NCBI GenBank assembly: GCA_019671005.1 | Contig: CM033752.1 | Coordinates: 22,142,969-22,206,968, forward strand | Length of the DNA: 64,000 bases | Direction: 5' to 3' | Origin: Hibiscus mutabilis | Taxonomy: Eukaryota; Streptophyta; Magnoliopsida; Malvales; Malvaceae | In this document: positions 1-11,439 of the stretch, piece by piece | Layout of the letters: every line of letters starts with the position of its first letter | How positions within the stretch are numbered: position 1 is the first letter of the stretch | Position numbers and translations under genes: made by a program | Notes under the pieces: generated by a model | The model's database searches: none | What the model saw: the letters and a program-made list of their open reading frames with translations, nothing else | Told to the model about the DNA's origin: nothing

Positions 1-1929
1 TAAAGAACCAAAAGATGAAGACTACTCTTCATCTTCTTCATTTCGAAAATAAAGGGGAAAGGGGAGAAAATTTCCAAGTTCGATTCAAGCCCCGAAACTC
101 AATTTTTAGGTAATATTTTCAACTGCAAAGTTGTTCTACTCTTCAAGTTCTATCTTTTGGTGTAAATAATTCATGGAAAACATGCTTGATTGATGAGAAT
201 TTTGCATGAGAAGAAATTAGGGTTTATGGATTCAAGTTTGATTTAGGGTTTGTGATGTTGGATAAATGATCTAGTAAGCTTGAATTGTTATTTGGAAGCA
301 AAACCCTAAATTAAAGGTATAGGGACCATTTCGGCAATTCTTAAAGTTAAAGGACTAATATGAATTTTTATGATTTTGAAGTGTATTTATGTTATTATTG
401 AAGTTGGAGAAGTGAAATTGAAGTTCGAATGTTAAACCGATGTTGAGTCGAATTAGTGACCATTTTGACAAAATTGTCAAAGTTAAGTGGCCAATTCGGA
501 AATGAGGTTTTAGAGAAGAATTAAATCTGAATTTTAGTTGAAATAATAGAATTCAAGTAGTAATTTTGATTTGAGGACTAATTTGCAAAGTTAAGAAGCT
601 TGAATCCTTATCTTTGCATTTTAGTGACTATTTCAAGAAGAACTAAAAATTATAGGGAATTATTTTTGAATAATTATTTGATGAAGAAAGTGATACATTA
701 GTGGTTTGAATCAAGTAAGGGGACCAAATTGACAAATAGCAAAGTAAGGAGAAATTAAAATAAAGTTTGAAGTTATTTATGGAAATTGGGTAGGAAAACT
801 AGATTTGGCAGTAAGTTTGAAAACTCACCATAAATTCTACAAAAATGGTTAGATGGTGAATTTTATATCAATGTAAAAATTTATTCGTCTAGTTTTGTTT
901 AAATTAAACGGTGATTGATTTCAATTCATATATCAAAAGATATAAATTTTCAAGTGATGAAATATCAGAAAACAGAATAGCAGTCTGTTCCGAAATTCAA
1001 TATTGGAATTTGACTTTGAAAATTTGCCATAATTCATACAAATTGAATCTGGGTTATTAGTTTATATGGTTGAAAAGCTTATCGAATCTAGTTTCGTTTC
1101 CAACAAATGGAAACTGATTTCGAGTTCTGAGTTAAAAGATATTAATTTTTAATTGAATAAAGGTCAGAAAAATTACAGAACAGTTTCTGTCAGGACAATC
1201 CTGTAAACGGGAGTTTGATGAATTTTCATAATTTTTGTAGACTTTATTAAATTATGTGGCTTATATCGTTAGAACCGTTATCGAATCTAGTTTCTACGGT
1301 ATAAAGGAGATTAATATTCAGTATGTATTCTGCCCTGTAGAAGTAAATCTTTGATGGTAGTGCAAGTTGACAGAAAATGGAAATTGAGACAATTTGTGTC
1401 TAATGTTGGTTAGCAAGCTTTGAGGAATTATTTGAAGATCAAAATGGTCATTAAGGACCAAAAATGAGTTTGTGAACAGTATAAGGAAGGAAAGAAATTT
1501 ATGGAAAATTTTTATGTTGAATGATTAAATAGCTTAATTGTAATATTGTTATAAGTGAATCTAACAAATGTTTATTTATATTCATGTGATAAATGAAGTT
1601 GGATTCGAATCAAAAGAAGGTTCGAGGTTTTATAAAGGAAATATCGAATAGAGCTTAGTGAGGTAAGTTAATAAATGGCCCAGGTGAGTGCATTTCTATA
1701 TGTTTGCATTATGTTGAAATTGGCATTGCATTTCTCTACGATACATGATATGATACATTGCTCAACATGGCAAGATTGATGGAATACCAGGTACGAATTA
1801 TTGTTTGCATAAATGATGATGCATTATGCATACATGAAATATGGATAACGGCAAGATTAAAATGAAACAAGATACACCCTAGGGATCCAAGCCCATAATA
1901 CAAAATACACTAATGAGGTGTTTATATAA

Positions 1930-1985
1930 GGAGCAAAGAGCGTCCTCTCGAGTACGTGGAGCAAAGAGCGTCCTCTCGAGTACGT
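1930..1985 (+). repeat. Tandem duplication of 28 bp
   Basis: Two adjacent perfect copies of a 28-bp unit starting GGAGCAAAGAGCGTCC. It lies inside the LTR at 1-2767 and is a local duplication, probably replication slippage. Confidence 0.9.
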
Positions 1986-2044
1986 ACTCTACATGGCACT
2001 ACGGTGCAGATAGGCTACGGGGTTTCCATGGGCCTCTAGCCAGA

Positions 2045-2345
2045 CATGATGATAATAATAACAAGATGTTACATGATACAGATGTTACATGATTACATGA
2101 TACATGAAAAAGATGTTACATGATTTCATGATACATGAAAAAGAAGTTACATGCTACATTACAGAGAAGTACATGACATACATGATAGAATACATGTTAT
2201 GCAAATGATGGTATAATGAAAGCATGACCATGATAGAGTACATGATATGTAAATGATTACATGATGAAAGCATGTCCATGATAAAGAATATATTATGCAA
2301 TCATAACATGATTTATATGATAGTTATGATACATGACATATGTAC
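2045..2345 (+). repeat. Degenerate TACATGATACATGA-rich tract
   Basis: About 300 bp dominated by overlapping variants of TACATGATACATGA, with an approximately 30-bp unit repeated near 2070-2160. It lies in the LTR 3' part, just before the CACTAAG block. No coding potential. Confidence 0.7.
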
Positions 2346-2767
2346 AGTGTGATATACTTGCCATGTTATAGAGAAAACGAAATGCACTTTTATATACGAT
2401 ATATTGTATTACACTATTTCATGTTTTAAAATAAATAAGTTTAACTGCTTCACTAAGTTCGTACTTAGCTTGTGATTGTTTCACACGTAGGTCAAGTTGG
2501 AGCGCTTAAAGAGGAGTCAAGTATGATGTTCAAGCTACAATCTGCAGAACATCAGTAAGACATTCTAAATCATGACAATCTCTAGTGGGAATGTAAACTA
2601 TTTACTTACGAATAATATATGATGCATTAAATTGAATTATAATGATAGTTTAAATAATCAACTAGACGATGAATCGTATAGAGATAAAAAAGCTTAACTT
2701 TTAGTAGCATGTTTAAGTAACATCTATAATGTATATTCAACTATGAGTATATGTTATGGGTGTTACA

Positions 2768-5550
2768 CACCTAATTAATATGATTTCTACAAACTTAACA
2801 TACAAGAGACCATCTGAATTCAACAAACATTCGATCAAGAGCATGACTTCATTCGAATGATTAGCAATCCCAAACATACTCCTTTCACATAACTCCATAC
2901 ATGACAGACAACCATATAACTAAATATCAACCACTTTTAACCAAATACTTATATAGGCCATTTACAATCATTTTCAAGATAGCATGTTGCTCACAAATAT
3001 TTACATACCAAAAAGGGAACTATAAGCATCTATATGCATTACAAAACATGTTGCCTCTCATCTAGGAGTCTTATCAAAAGGTTTACAAAACATACATTAG
3101 ATTACTTGTGATCTAGCCAAGCTCCCAAGCTATCTTGCAATCCAAGCTTTACCCTGGAATATAATGAAAGGACTAAATAAGTCTTCACTTGGTGAGGTAG
3201 TTTAAAGTAGCATAAAGTAACAATAATCAATCAAACTTTCCTTTCATTCGTTCCATTAATTATATATAATAATATCTTGAACAAGAAGATAAGTATTACA
3301 AAACAAAGCATTCGAAGCAAGCGATTACAATTAGGCATGGTTATCAAGGCATTCTAATCAATCAATTACATATAGGCATGATTATCAACAAATCATGTAC
3401 AAAGGAATATCATACACTCAATTGAACACCATATTCAAGTATAAGCTTCTTATTTTCTCAAAATATGATTTATAATCAAGAATACATATTTTACTTCTTA
3501 TGCAAGTTAATTCAATACTTCCTTGATTTATTTATAACTTTTATGATTTCTTATTAGCATAGCCTTGAGAATCAAGCAATAGCCTAGGTACACGAATCCC
3601 CAACCAACTGTCACCAAAATAATAAAAATGGTACTCACAGTACCAATCAATCCCCCCTACTGTCGGCAAGTGACCACAATACTTCCCTCCTACTATCGCC
3701 AAATAAAGACCTTAGTCCACCCTAAACACGAGCTCTATGGACTCTATAGCATGCCAACTATACCTAAGAGTGACTCAAAACCAAGGCTTTCACATATTTC
3801 ATATCTTATTAAGAACAGAATGAGCATAGCTCCTTATCAAGCTACCATATCAACAATCTTATTACCCTTTTCATATTAACATGTTTTCACCACATGTGAA
3901 TTTCATATTGATTCATTTCTCATATTCGAAGGGTATCATGGTAAAGATTTCCATCAACATGTATCATACATAGTTCCCATTGTAAGCATATTAAGAAGTT
4001 CACATAAAGATTTTCATAAACATGAGTTACACATCAACATACATAACATATAGTAAATTGCCTCCAATCCCAGCTTGCTTATACATAATGTAATCCAAGA
4101 TAAATCAATGTATCTAAAATTAACAAGAAATGCTCGTGAAGGTTGCTAGCCTATCCTGAGACTTTAAACTACACTCGCAGTTTGTTCCGAGCTAGTTTTG
4201 CTCCCGTATAATGATCCCTTTTTGCTTATCTCCTGGTTGATCTACTTTTGCCTTTCCACCATCACATCCTTCTGGGTCTAGATATAGCAAGACATACATT
4301 CGTATATTAGAACTTGGTTTATTAACCATTTATATGTGCAACCACTCAATCACATTTGCACACTTTTGTATCCAACCAAACTGCCCAATTCAATTGTATA
4401 TATGTACATATGCATCAAAGTCAACCCCTAATGTATCTACATACATTCAAATCACTTAAGCATGTATTTGCACCTATGTGTACATCAAAACGTTCCACTT
4501 CCCATTTAAAAATACAAAACAATCCCTAATTATGCAATACAACCACCATTCTTGTAAAAGCAGTCCTTATGAATATGTATATATGTAGAACAATCCCCAA
4601 TTCATGTATTTCATCTATATACATAACAAAACAATCCTCAAATGTTTGTATAGGTGCAAAACAGACCCCTTTTTATATGTACACATATTCATGCTCAAAA
4701 CAGTCCCCAAAGTTCATGTAATTGCATTTTATGCCCTATTTTTATATATATCCATTTACTTACTCAACACAGTCCAATAATATATATATTTGACAAAACA
4801 GTCCTACATTCTCTTATTCTTACCAAAACGATCCCAATTTACTCATATACACAAATATACAAAAAATCAATCCATTTAAGTTCTTGCATTTATCAAAGTA
4901 GTCCGAATTCATATACACACTTATATACATGTTTAAAACAGTTCATAAGTCCATAAAACAGTTCAAATCATTGAAATTTAATCAAGCAATGATCCAATTC
5001 AAGTTAACATATATTTGAATACTTCAAGATATCTAACAATTCTCATAGTCACACAATTATCTACAATCAAGTATATAGTTTCCAATCGAACATATAAAAA
5101 AACCTAAGTAATTACCTTCTCCAAAGCTATTTCGATCAGGACTCAGGCAAGGAGACAAAGATATGTGATGAATTAAGCCTTGAACAAGCATTCTCTTAAC
5201 TCTCTCACTAGTTACTTAATCGGTTATGGAAGAAGGATGAAATGAGGAAGATGATGAGTGTTTTACTCATCTTTCTTTAATTTTCCTCCTTGCCGAGTCA
5301 TACTCCCCACACACATCTTGATTGCTCCAAGATGGACAAGTGTACGAGTCCTCCATGTAAAGGAAATTTACATGCAATCCTCAAGTCTTTCAATAGACTC
5401 TTTTGAGTCCTTAAAAAAGCCTTCTACTTAGATATGATTCAAGTTTAGTCCTAACACTCTTAATTGTTTATTCCAAAAAATGACTCAATCAAATTGGATC
5501 ACATTCGAATTAATATAAGATAATTCTATGTCTTATTTTGGGGTATTACA
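2768..5550 (-). mobile_element. Inverted, truncated long LTR (same family as 6867-21455)
   Basis: Read on the minus strand this begins TGTAATACCCCAAAATA at 5550, matching the start TGTAATACCCC at 6867. It shares, in order, the GGACTGTTTTG array (minus of 4490-4970), a block at 4195-4265, the conserved block at 3560-3745 (the inverse of 9285-9490) and a CCTCACCAAG block near 3195. It stops abruptly at 2768, about 700 bp short of the expected end, where the LTR at 1-2767 begins. The missing end probably lies left of the window. Confidence 0.8.
4490..4970 (-). repeat. Array of degenerate GGACTGTTTTG motifs
   Basis: On the minus strand, phrases of the type GGACTGTTTTGCA recur every 30-60 bp, about ten times. 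The array is the counterpart of the one at 7660-8415 in the sister LTR. An open frame of 100 codons on the plus strand here is only a translation of the array. Confidence 0.75.
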
Positions 5551-5590
5551 AAGTCGTTATTGCCAATCTCTGACAACAGAGCCAAAAACT
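5551..5590 (-). promoter_or_regulatory. Decayed tRNA-Asp-type primer-binding site and internal stub
   Basis: The minus strand of 5567-5584 reads TGGCTCTGTTGTCAGAGA. This is a mutated form of the TGGCGCCGTTGCTGGGGA site preserved at 25037-25054. It sits six bases from the LTR at 5591, as at 25061. The internal region is lost within 20 bp, at the inverted LTR ending at 5550. Confidence 0.65.
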
Positions 5591-6866
5591 TGTTGTGTGA
5601 TTTAATGCAATGTAAACGATGCAAGTGAACACATCACAAGTATTAGTATAAATTAAGAACGTCTCCACATGGATTGGTGAAACTCTAACTTCTAGCTTCT
5701 TACACTGAAAGAGAATAATATTAAAGGTGATACGGGATGATAAATATCAAGTAAAATAAACTAAACAAAGTAAAGTAAATAGGAAGAGATAATCGAAAGA
5801 GAGATTAGGTTGGGTTATCGTGAGTAGTGGTGTGATTGCCATATGAATTGTCGAGGCTAGTAATTGTCGTGGCAAGTAAATTGTTGTGGCAAGTAATTGT
5901 TGTGGCAAGTAAATTGCCCTTTCAATGTTCAGTGGAGTGTTCTTCAAGGCCTTCATGTTATCCCTAACCAAAGAACCGATGATTATGCAAGCCTTGGTGA
6001 TACATCCCTGCGTTAACCTTGGGTGGACAAAATCGATCTTTTCACTCTTCATAGCCACTGAAACCCTTCATATTCCTAAGGCGAATTAGTTTCCAGCAAT
6101 GGTTGTTTAAATGGAAACCGTATCCACTCGTTTTATGAATCTAGCTCCCCCGAGCCTAGATAAATAATCGTATTCAAGTTCCTTTCCCAAGTTTCCTTGA
6201 AGTGAAATAAAGGACCAAGAATGGATAAACAATGAATTTTATAGAATTAAAAACCAAAACCAATCATTCATTTTTACACACCTTAAAACCCGATAACCCT
6301 GGCCAAGGTAATCTAGTTCATGGCTGGGTAGCAAGAAAACACAAAAGAATAAAAACCAGACATGGGTGGATCACATACAAGATAAAAAGAAATGGAGAAG
6401 ATGAACTCCTCCAATCTATACTAAAGGTTGTACGTGAATCCCTCTTTTGATCCGATCTCACTCTCCCAATCGACTCCCTTTTATGTGTTGTTGTGATTTC
6501 CTTAAATTGGTGAGGTGAAAGAATTCAAATGCTTATGGAATCTGTATGATCTAATCTCTATCTAACTCGTCTTTTGAATTTAAATCTAGGATAATTATCC
6601 TCTACATTTGAATTAATTCCTGGAGATAATGGCTTTTATCGCGACTTGCCATGGCACCCTTCGGCAAGTGATTTGGCAAGTCATCAACCTTATCTTAACC
6701 TACCAGGGCATCCTTCGGAAAGTGACTTGGCAACTCTTCCTGCACAAAATAAAGCAAAATAGTAGTGATTTCTGCACAAAATCTCTCAAAAAATAAAGCC
6801 AAGCCCAATAGATAGAGAAACTACGAAACTATGTATTAATGGCTAAGAATGCAACTAAAATAGGCC
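5591..6866 (-). mobile_element. Athila-like 5' LTR, first part (split by insertion)
   Basis: The LTR begins TGTTGTGTGATTT next to the primer-binding-site remnant. It shares with the LTRs at 25061, 45881 and 60316 the phrase CGTCTCCACA-GGATTGG and the GTTCATGG-TGGGT block (6316, 49736, 61360). Between 5826 and 5920, and again at 6640-6740, it carries the TTGCC/GGCAAGT motif several times. The sequence stops at 6866, where the 4.45-kb LTR enters, and resumes at 21456. No gene is present. Confidence 0.75.
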
Positions 6867-7659
6867 TGTAATACCCCAAAATGTGGCTTAGAAGTAAGGT
6901 ACTGATTCAATTGCTAATTAAATTGTTGCAAGATACTCTTGATATATTAATTAAGAAGTTAGGATCTAATTGAAAGAAAAGAGATTTGAGGTGGCTAATG
7001 TATAGGTACTAAACCACATTAAGTATCAAATTTGGAGTTTGCATGTTAAAGAATTTATATTCAAGGACCATTACACATGTCCATTCTTAAGTCCAACATG
7101 TGGAATTAATGAGAATCGGTTGATAGGAATTTGTGAGGCTTTATTCATTTCTTCCCAAGCATTTGACTGAAACAATTAGCATAGGAGAGAGAGAGAGAGC
7201 TTGAACGTCTTTGATGGATCTTCCAAATGAGCTTCAATCTTGAGTCTTTTATCAATAAAACCGAACATTGATCCTTGGGGGTAAGAAACTTCCTTTTAAA
7301 TTCTTTGGATATATATGATAACTTAAGTTGTAGAGATAAAATCCTTACATGTTTGAGTTGTTAAATTTTAATGAAACAATCCTTGAGTTTTTGAGGTAGG
7401 ATGAGTGTTAAAATGATTCTTGTTTAATTGTATAATTAGAGTTGGAGTTGGAAATCGGTTACACTGATGAGTCTTATGTTTGTCATGAATTGAAAAAAAA
7501 TGAAAATGATTCGATTTGTGAAGCCTACAAATGGTGCTAGAAATATAACCTGTTATAGGATGAATCGAACAACATAAATTGTTTGTTTGGATTTATCAAT
7601 TATGGTAACAATTTAAGCCTTAGAGTCTCTTTGTTTGTTATAAACCAAAGCTGAAAACT

Positions 7660-8415
7660 TAGGATCAAACAGGGGTTGTATATAATTCTTTTGGACTGAT
7701 TCGTAAGCTTAAATAAGAGTTGTTTTACAACTAAAAAACTGGACTATTTTGCAAACTTTAAAGGATTGTTTTACAAAATATAACTAAGGGGCTGTTTTAA
7801 CATTAAATCTAGAACAGGGGACAGTTTTGCAAAATGGAGAGAATAAGTTGAATCTTTAAAGATTGTTTTTGGGACTGTTTTGTACAAAAGGGGTAAAGGG
7901 ACTGATTTGCATTAGAATAGAGACTATTCTGAACGTTTTTGAAAATGTATTTAAGTTTATATAAATATGGAAATGGTCTTGGATGTATTTAGGCATGATA
8001 GGGACTGTTTTGAATGAAATAATAATGTTAAGGGCTGCCTTGCACCTATGAAAACATTATGGACTGATATATATACATAATTGTATATCTAGGAATTAGG
8101 ATCTGTTTTTGTAAACTTGTGAAAATTATGGATTTCTTTGAACGCATATAATCATGTTGGGAGTTATTTTAATGCACATAAGTATGTAAAATAGGTGAAT
8201 GGATTGTTTGGAGTATATAGAGACAGTGGACTGTTTTGATGTGTAAATGTGTACATAATTTTAATTTCCATGTTATGAGTATACATGAATGGCTGTGGAC
8301 TGTTTTGCACACAAGTATGTGAATGTATATGATTAGGGACTATCTTGACTCCTAGATTGTATGAATTGTTTTGTGATTATATGTTTGCATACTTGAAGAA
8401 TAGAGTTGTTTTGCA
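7660..8415 (+). repeat. Array of degenerate GGACTGTTTTGCA motifs
   Basis: About 12-15 loose copies of GGACTGTTTTGCA at 30-70 bp spacing. Clear ones lie near 7817, 7868, 8001, 8223 and 8293. The counterpart on the minus strand at 4490-4970 shows that the array belongs to the LTR family. Confidence 0.75.
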
Positions 8416-9284
8416 AATGAATTATTGATAGGAATGGTTCTGATATACTATTATGCTTCTTGTGAATTGTTAGATCAAGAAGGTATTACTGGAAAGGAGA
8501 CCAAGGTAGACCAATTTATTTATAAGCAAAAATGGAATTTTGGTTCAGGAGTAAATCCAGCTTGGATCAAACTGTGAGTGAAATTTAGAGTCTCGGGTTA
8601 GGCTTAAAACCTTTTCGAGCATCTTATGTCCATTTTAAATTATGTTATCTTCCCTTGAGATTAAGATATAGCCAAGAATGCTTGGATTGAGGTAAGAACC
8701 TAAGTCTTAAGAGGTCCATAAAATGTAAATTACTAGAATCAGTTTTGTTATCTTAACGAGATTAATACACTCTTGAAATATGGTTTTTGTTAAGAAAACC
8801 TTTAATTAAATAAATGAGCAAACTTAGAATTATATATGAATTAAGTATAATAATTGAATAATATGACAAACAATAAACATTGTTAATTGATATTCTGATG
8901 TGTATGAGTCATGCTATACGAATAGGATGAATAATGTATTGAGAAATTTGTATGACCTGAACACATGCCTAACATGAGAAACATTAAGTTTTGTTTACTT
9001 GTTTATACGAATACAAAACCATGTTCAATTTAGATTTTGACATAATGTAGTAAACCATAAGCTTTGTCCATTTGAGGTCTTGATTATGATAAGACATGTC
9101 TGAAATGCAAACCATGTTTGATAACTAGATATGCTGAATTTGTGGATATTTTGAAGTAAGCTTTGATAACTAAAATATGGGGCAATGCTCATCTTTGATA
9201 AGAATATGACAAGTTCATAATCATATGAATAAGCAGTAAGATCAACCTTGTTTTTTGATAAGATAAGATTATGTGAAAAGCCTT

Positions 9285-9490
9285 GGTTTCGAGTCAGTCA
9301 TAGGTATAATTACCATGCCATAGAGTCCATAGAGCTCGTGTTAGGGGTGGACTACGATCCTAGACTACGGTCCTTATTTGGCGAAAGTAGGAGGGATTTG
9401 TTGTGGTCACTTGGTGACAGTAGGAGGGATTGACCGGTACTATGAGTACCATTATGTTTGGCGACAGTTGGTTGGGGATTCGTGTACCTA
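9285..9490 (+). repeat. Conserved non-coding block of the long-LTR family
   Basis: The block contains GGTGGACTACG, two copies of AGTAGGAGGGATT, a GGTACTATGAGTACC dyad and GGCGACAGTTGGTTGGGGA. Equivalents are 3560-3745 (minus) and 23690-23885 (plus). It is the best-conserved stretch among three copies that are otherwise much diverged. Confidence 0.75.
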
Positions 9491-10298
9491 GGCTATTACT
9501 TGAATCTCAAGGCAATGTTAAAGACAAATAATGAAAATTGCAAACTAAGTTAATAATTAGTATTAATACATCTTCTGAAAAGAAATTATTCCTTTAATAT
9601 GCTATGTTTGAAATCTTATGACATGATATGCTTTTTACTTTAGTGATAATAAATTAGAGTCTGTGATCTAAAATGTAATATATCTTGGATGATAAGTAAT
9701 CCATGCTTATATGGTGAAATGCTTACTTTATTATATGAAAACAATATAAGTCTATAACATGCTATGATTGTCAAGTAAGTAAACTTGATCATGACTTGTT
9801 AAGTTGATAAATCATTTATGTTAGGATGATCAATCAATGTAGATGGTGGCCAAGAGGGGGTGAATTGGCAATTTTAATAGTTTGGAAGCAAATGGAAATA
9901 GATAGACAATATGACACGATGATTTATAGTGGTTCAAGCTTCTAACAAGCTCTACGTCCACTACCTTAGCTTCCTACTAAGGATTTTCAACCAATTTCAC
10001 TATGAAATTCTTCCCCTTTTCTAGGCTTAGGAGGCAACCGTTACAAGTTCAAGCTTTATACCCAAAGCTTTGAACAATTCACTCTTCAATACAAAGAAAG
10101 AAATGACAAACGAATAAAAGCCCTCACAAGGTAAATGTTTGCCCAATTTACAAGAACAATCAACCCCAAACTTTAAATGAAATACACAAGTTGGGTACAA
10201 GGATTTGACTCTATGAGCACAAGGGTTGGATTTTGCTTGAATACTTGAATGTTGTTCAATGGAATTTCATTAGTTGTTGTTGTTGCATTGGAGACTTG

Positions 10299-10306
10299 TA
10301 TTTATA
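10299..10306 (-). promoter_or_regulatory. TATA box of the 3' LTR
   Basis: The minus strand reads GGGTATAAATACAAG. It lies downstream of the palindrome cluster, as in the 5' LTR at 19042-19049. Confidence 0.6.
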
Positions 10307-10355
10307 CCCTCTAATTAATTTCTAGCCGTTTGGGTGGTTGGAGTATTAAATATAG

Positions 10356-11015
10356 CCGTATCGATACTTGTTGCAAAACAAATATAGCCGTTGTGTATAG
10401 CCGTATCGATACGCGGGAGACCGTATCAAAATGCTCACAGTGTAAAATTGGGGGCGTATCAAAACGGCAAAGGCGTATCAAAACGGCATGGACGTATCGG
10501 TACAAGTTTTGCTCACTGGAATCTAACTTGAAAAATTGCATCAGTATGCCTAGGGGCGTATCGATACGGGAAACAGAAAAATTAAAAGTTCGTTGATTCT
10601 AATAACTGGCAAGGCAACAGTCAAAAACATTTAAAGCATACCGTATCAAAACGACTGGGACTATATCGGTACGTTTAGAAATTCCTTAAACCTAGATTTC
10701 AGACCATATCGAAATAGCGTAAAGCTGTATCGAAACAGCATAAAGCTGTATCGAAACACTTTACAAAACCATTTTCCCATATGAATGTCGTATCAAAACG
10801 GGTGAGACTGTATCGATAAGCGTCGTTTAAAATACAGGCTAATTTTGAAGGTCGTATCGAAATGGGCTAAGCCGTATCGGTACACTTTACAAAACCAAAT
10901 TCTAGTTGCCAATTTTCGTATCGAAACACCAAAGGGTGTATCGATACACCTTGCAAAATCAAATTTCAGTAGCTAAAATCCGTATCGAAACACCAAGGGG
11001 TGTATCGATACACCT
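10356..11015. repeat. Cluster of about 20 degenerate GTATCGATAC palindromes
   Basis: Perfect or near-perfect copies (CGTATCGATACG, TGTATCGATACACC, CGTATCGGTAC) alternate with half-decayed ones (GTATCGAAAC, GTATCAAAAC), spaced about 20-70 bp. Almost every unit contains CpG, in otherwise AT-rich DNA. The GTATCAAAAC forms are what loss of a methylated CpG from GTATCGAAAC would give. Repeated palindromic motifs in LTRs have been reported for Sireviruses; the exact motif here would need comparison. Confidence 0.88.
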
Positions 11016-11193
11016 GGGATTATATGTGTATTTTTGGCTTGAAACACTTAGAAAATTTTTGGGTTTAAGTCTTTAACTTTCAAAATCTTTTCCTTGTCAT
11101 TTTGTGAGACTTTTGAATACTTAAAAATTTATTTCCTTTTACAATTTAGTCCTTAAACACTTTGTTATATCAAAATTAAACATAGTTTTTACA

Positions 11194-11207
11194 ATCTCCC
11201 CCTTTTT
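11194..11207 (-). promoter_or_regulatory. Polypurine tract
   Basis: The minus strand reads AAAAAGGGGGAGAT, immediately before the 3' LTR. This is the typical Sirevirus polypurine tract. Confidence 0.9.
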
Positions 11208-11300
11208 GATATAACAAAACCAAAGTGAAAATTTTTAAGTATCTTTAGAGAACTCCCCATTAATTTAAGACTAAAATGTTTTTGAAAATTTTGGCTAACT

Positions 11301-11315
11301 TTTCTCCCCCTTTTT
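11301..11315 (-). promoter_or_regulatory. Second polypurine-tract-like motif
   Basis: The minus strand reads AAAAAGGGGGAGAAA, about 100 bp upstream of the true tract. A weaker one, AGCTAGGGGGAGT, lies at 13594-13606 after RNase H. Repeated tracts of this kind are described for Sireviruses. Confidence 0.65.
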
Positions 11316-11439
11316 GTTAGATAAAAATCAATGCAATAGGGATAAAAAGTAAAGAGAATCAAAATACTCCAAGCAAGTAAATAAGCAACATGAGCATTTA
11401 ATTTCAAATCATAGTTCAAGCAACATAGTTTAATCCAAC

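Larger units (their letters stand above)
1..2767 (+). mobile_element. Right-hand part of a long gypsy-type LTR
   Basis: The segment ends in GGGTGTTACA, the usual 3' end of plant chromovirus LTRs, directly followed by an unrelated inverted LTR. It holds no coding frame of note. Bases 330-790 carry loose repeats of phrases such as GGGACCATTTCGGCAA and GGACTAATTTGCAAAG. Around 2450 there is a CACTAAGTTCGTACTTAG block like one seen in the other long LTRs here. The left end lies outside the window, so it may be a solo LTR or the 3' LTR of an element. It was probably inserted into the inverted LTR at 2768-5550, because that copy is cut exactly at this boundary. Confidence 0.7.
6867..9818 (+). mobile_element. 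Long solo LTR, left part (host of the Sirevirus)
   Basis: It starts TGTAATACCCC at 6867 with left flank AGGCC. The right part ends GGGTGTTACA at 21455 with flank GGGCC, a 5-bp target-site duplication with one mismatch. Without the nested Sirevirus the LTR is about 4455 bp. I see no internal coding region between its ends, so it is a solo LTR. It contains the motif array at 7660-8415 and the conserved block at 9285-9490. Confidence 0.8.
9819..11193 (-). repeat. Sirevirus 3' LTR
   Basis: 1375 bp, bounded by TGTTAGG and TTTACA on the plus strand, directly adjoining the polypurine tract. It holds about 20 palindrome units (10356-11015) and a TATA box at 10299-10306 (minus TATAAATA). Confidence 0.92.

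Noticed and set aside
10356..11015. CRISPR-like or satellite array
   Set aside because: Units are short, degenerate and unevenly spaced, lie inside both LTRs of a plant retrotransposon, and have no unique-spacer structure.
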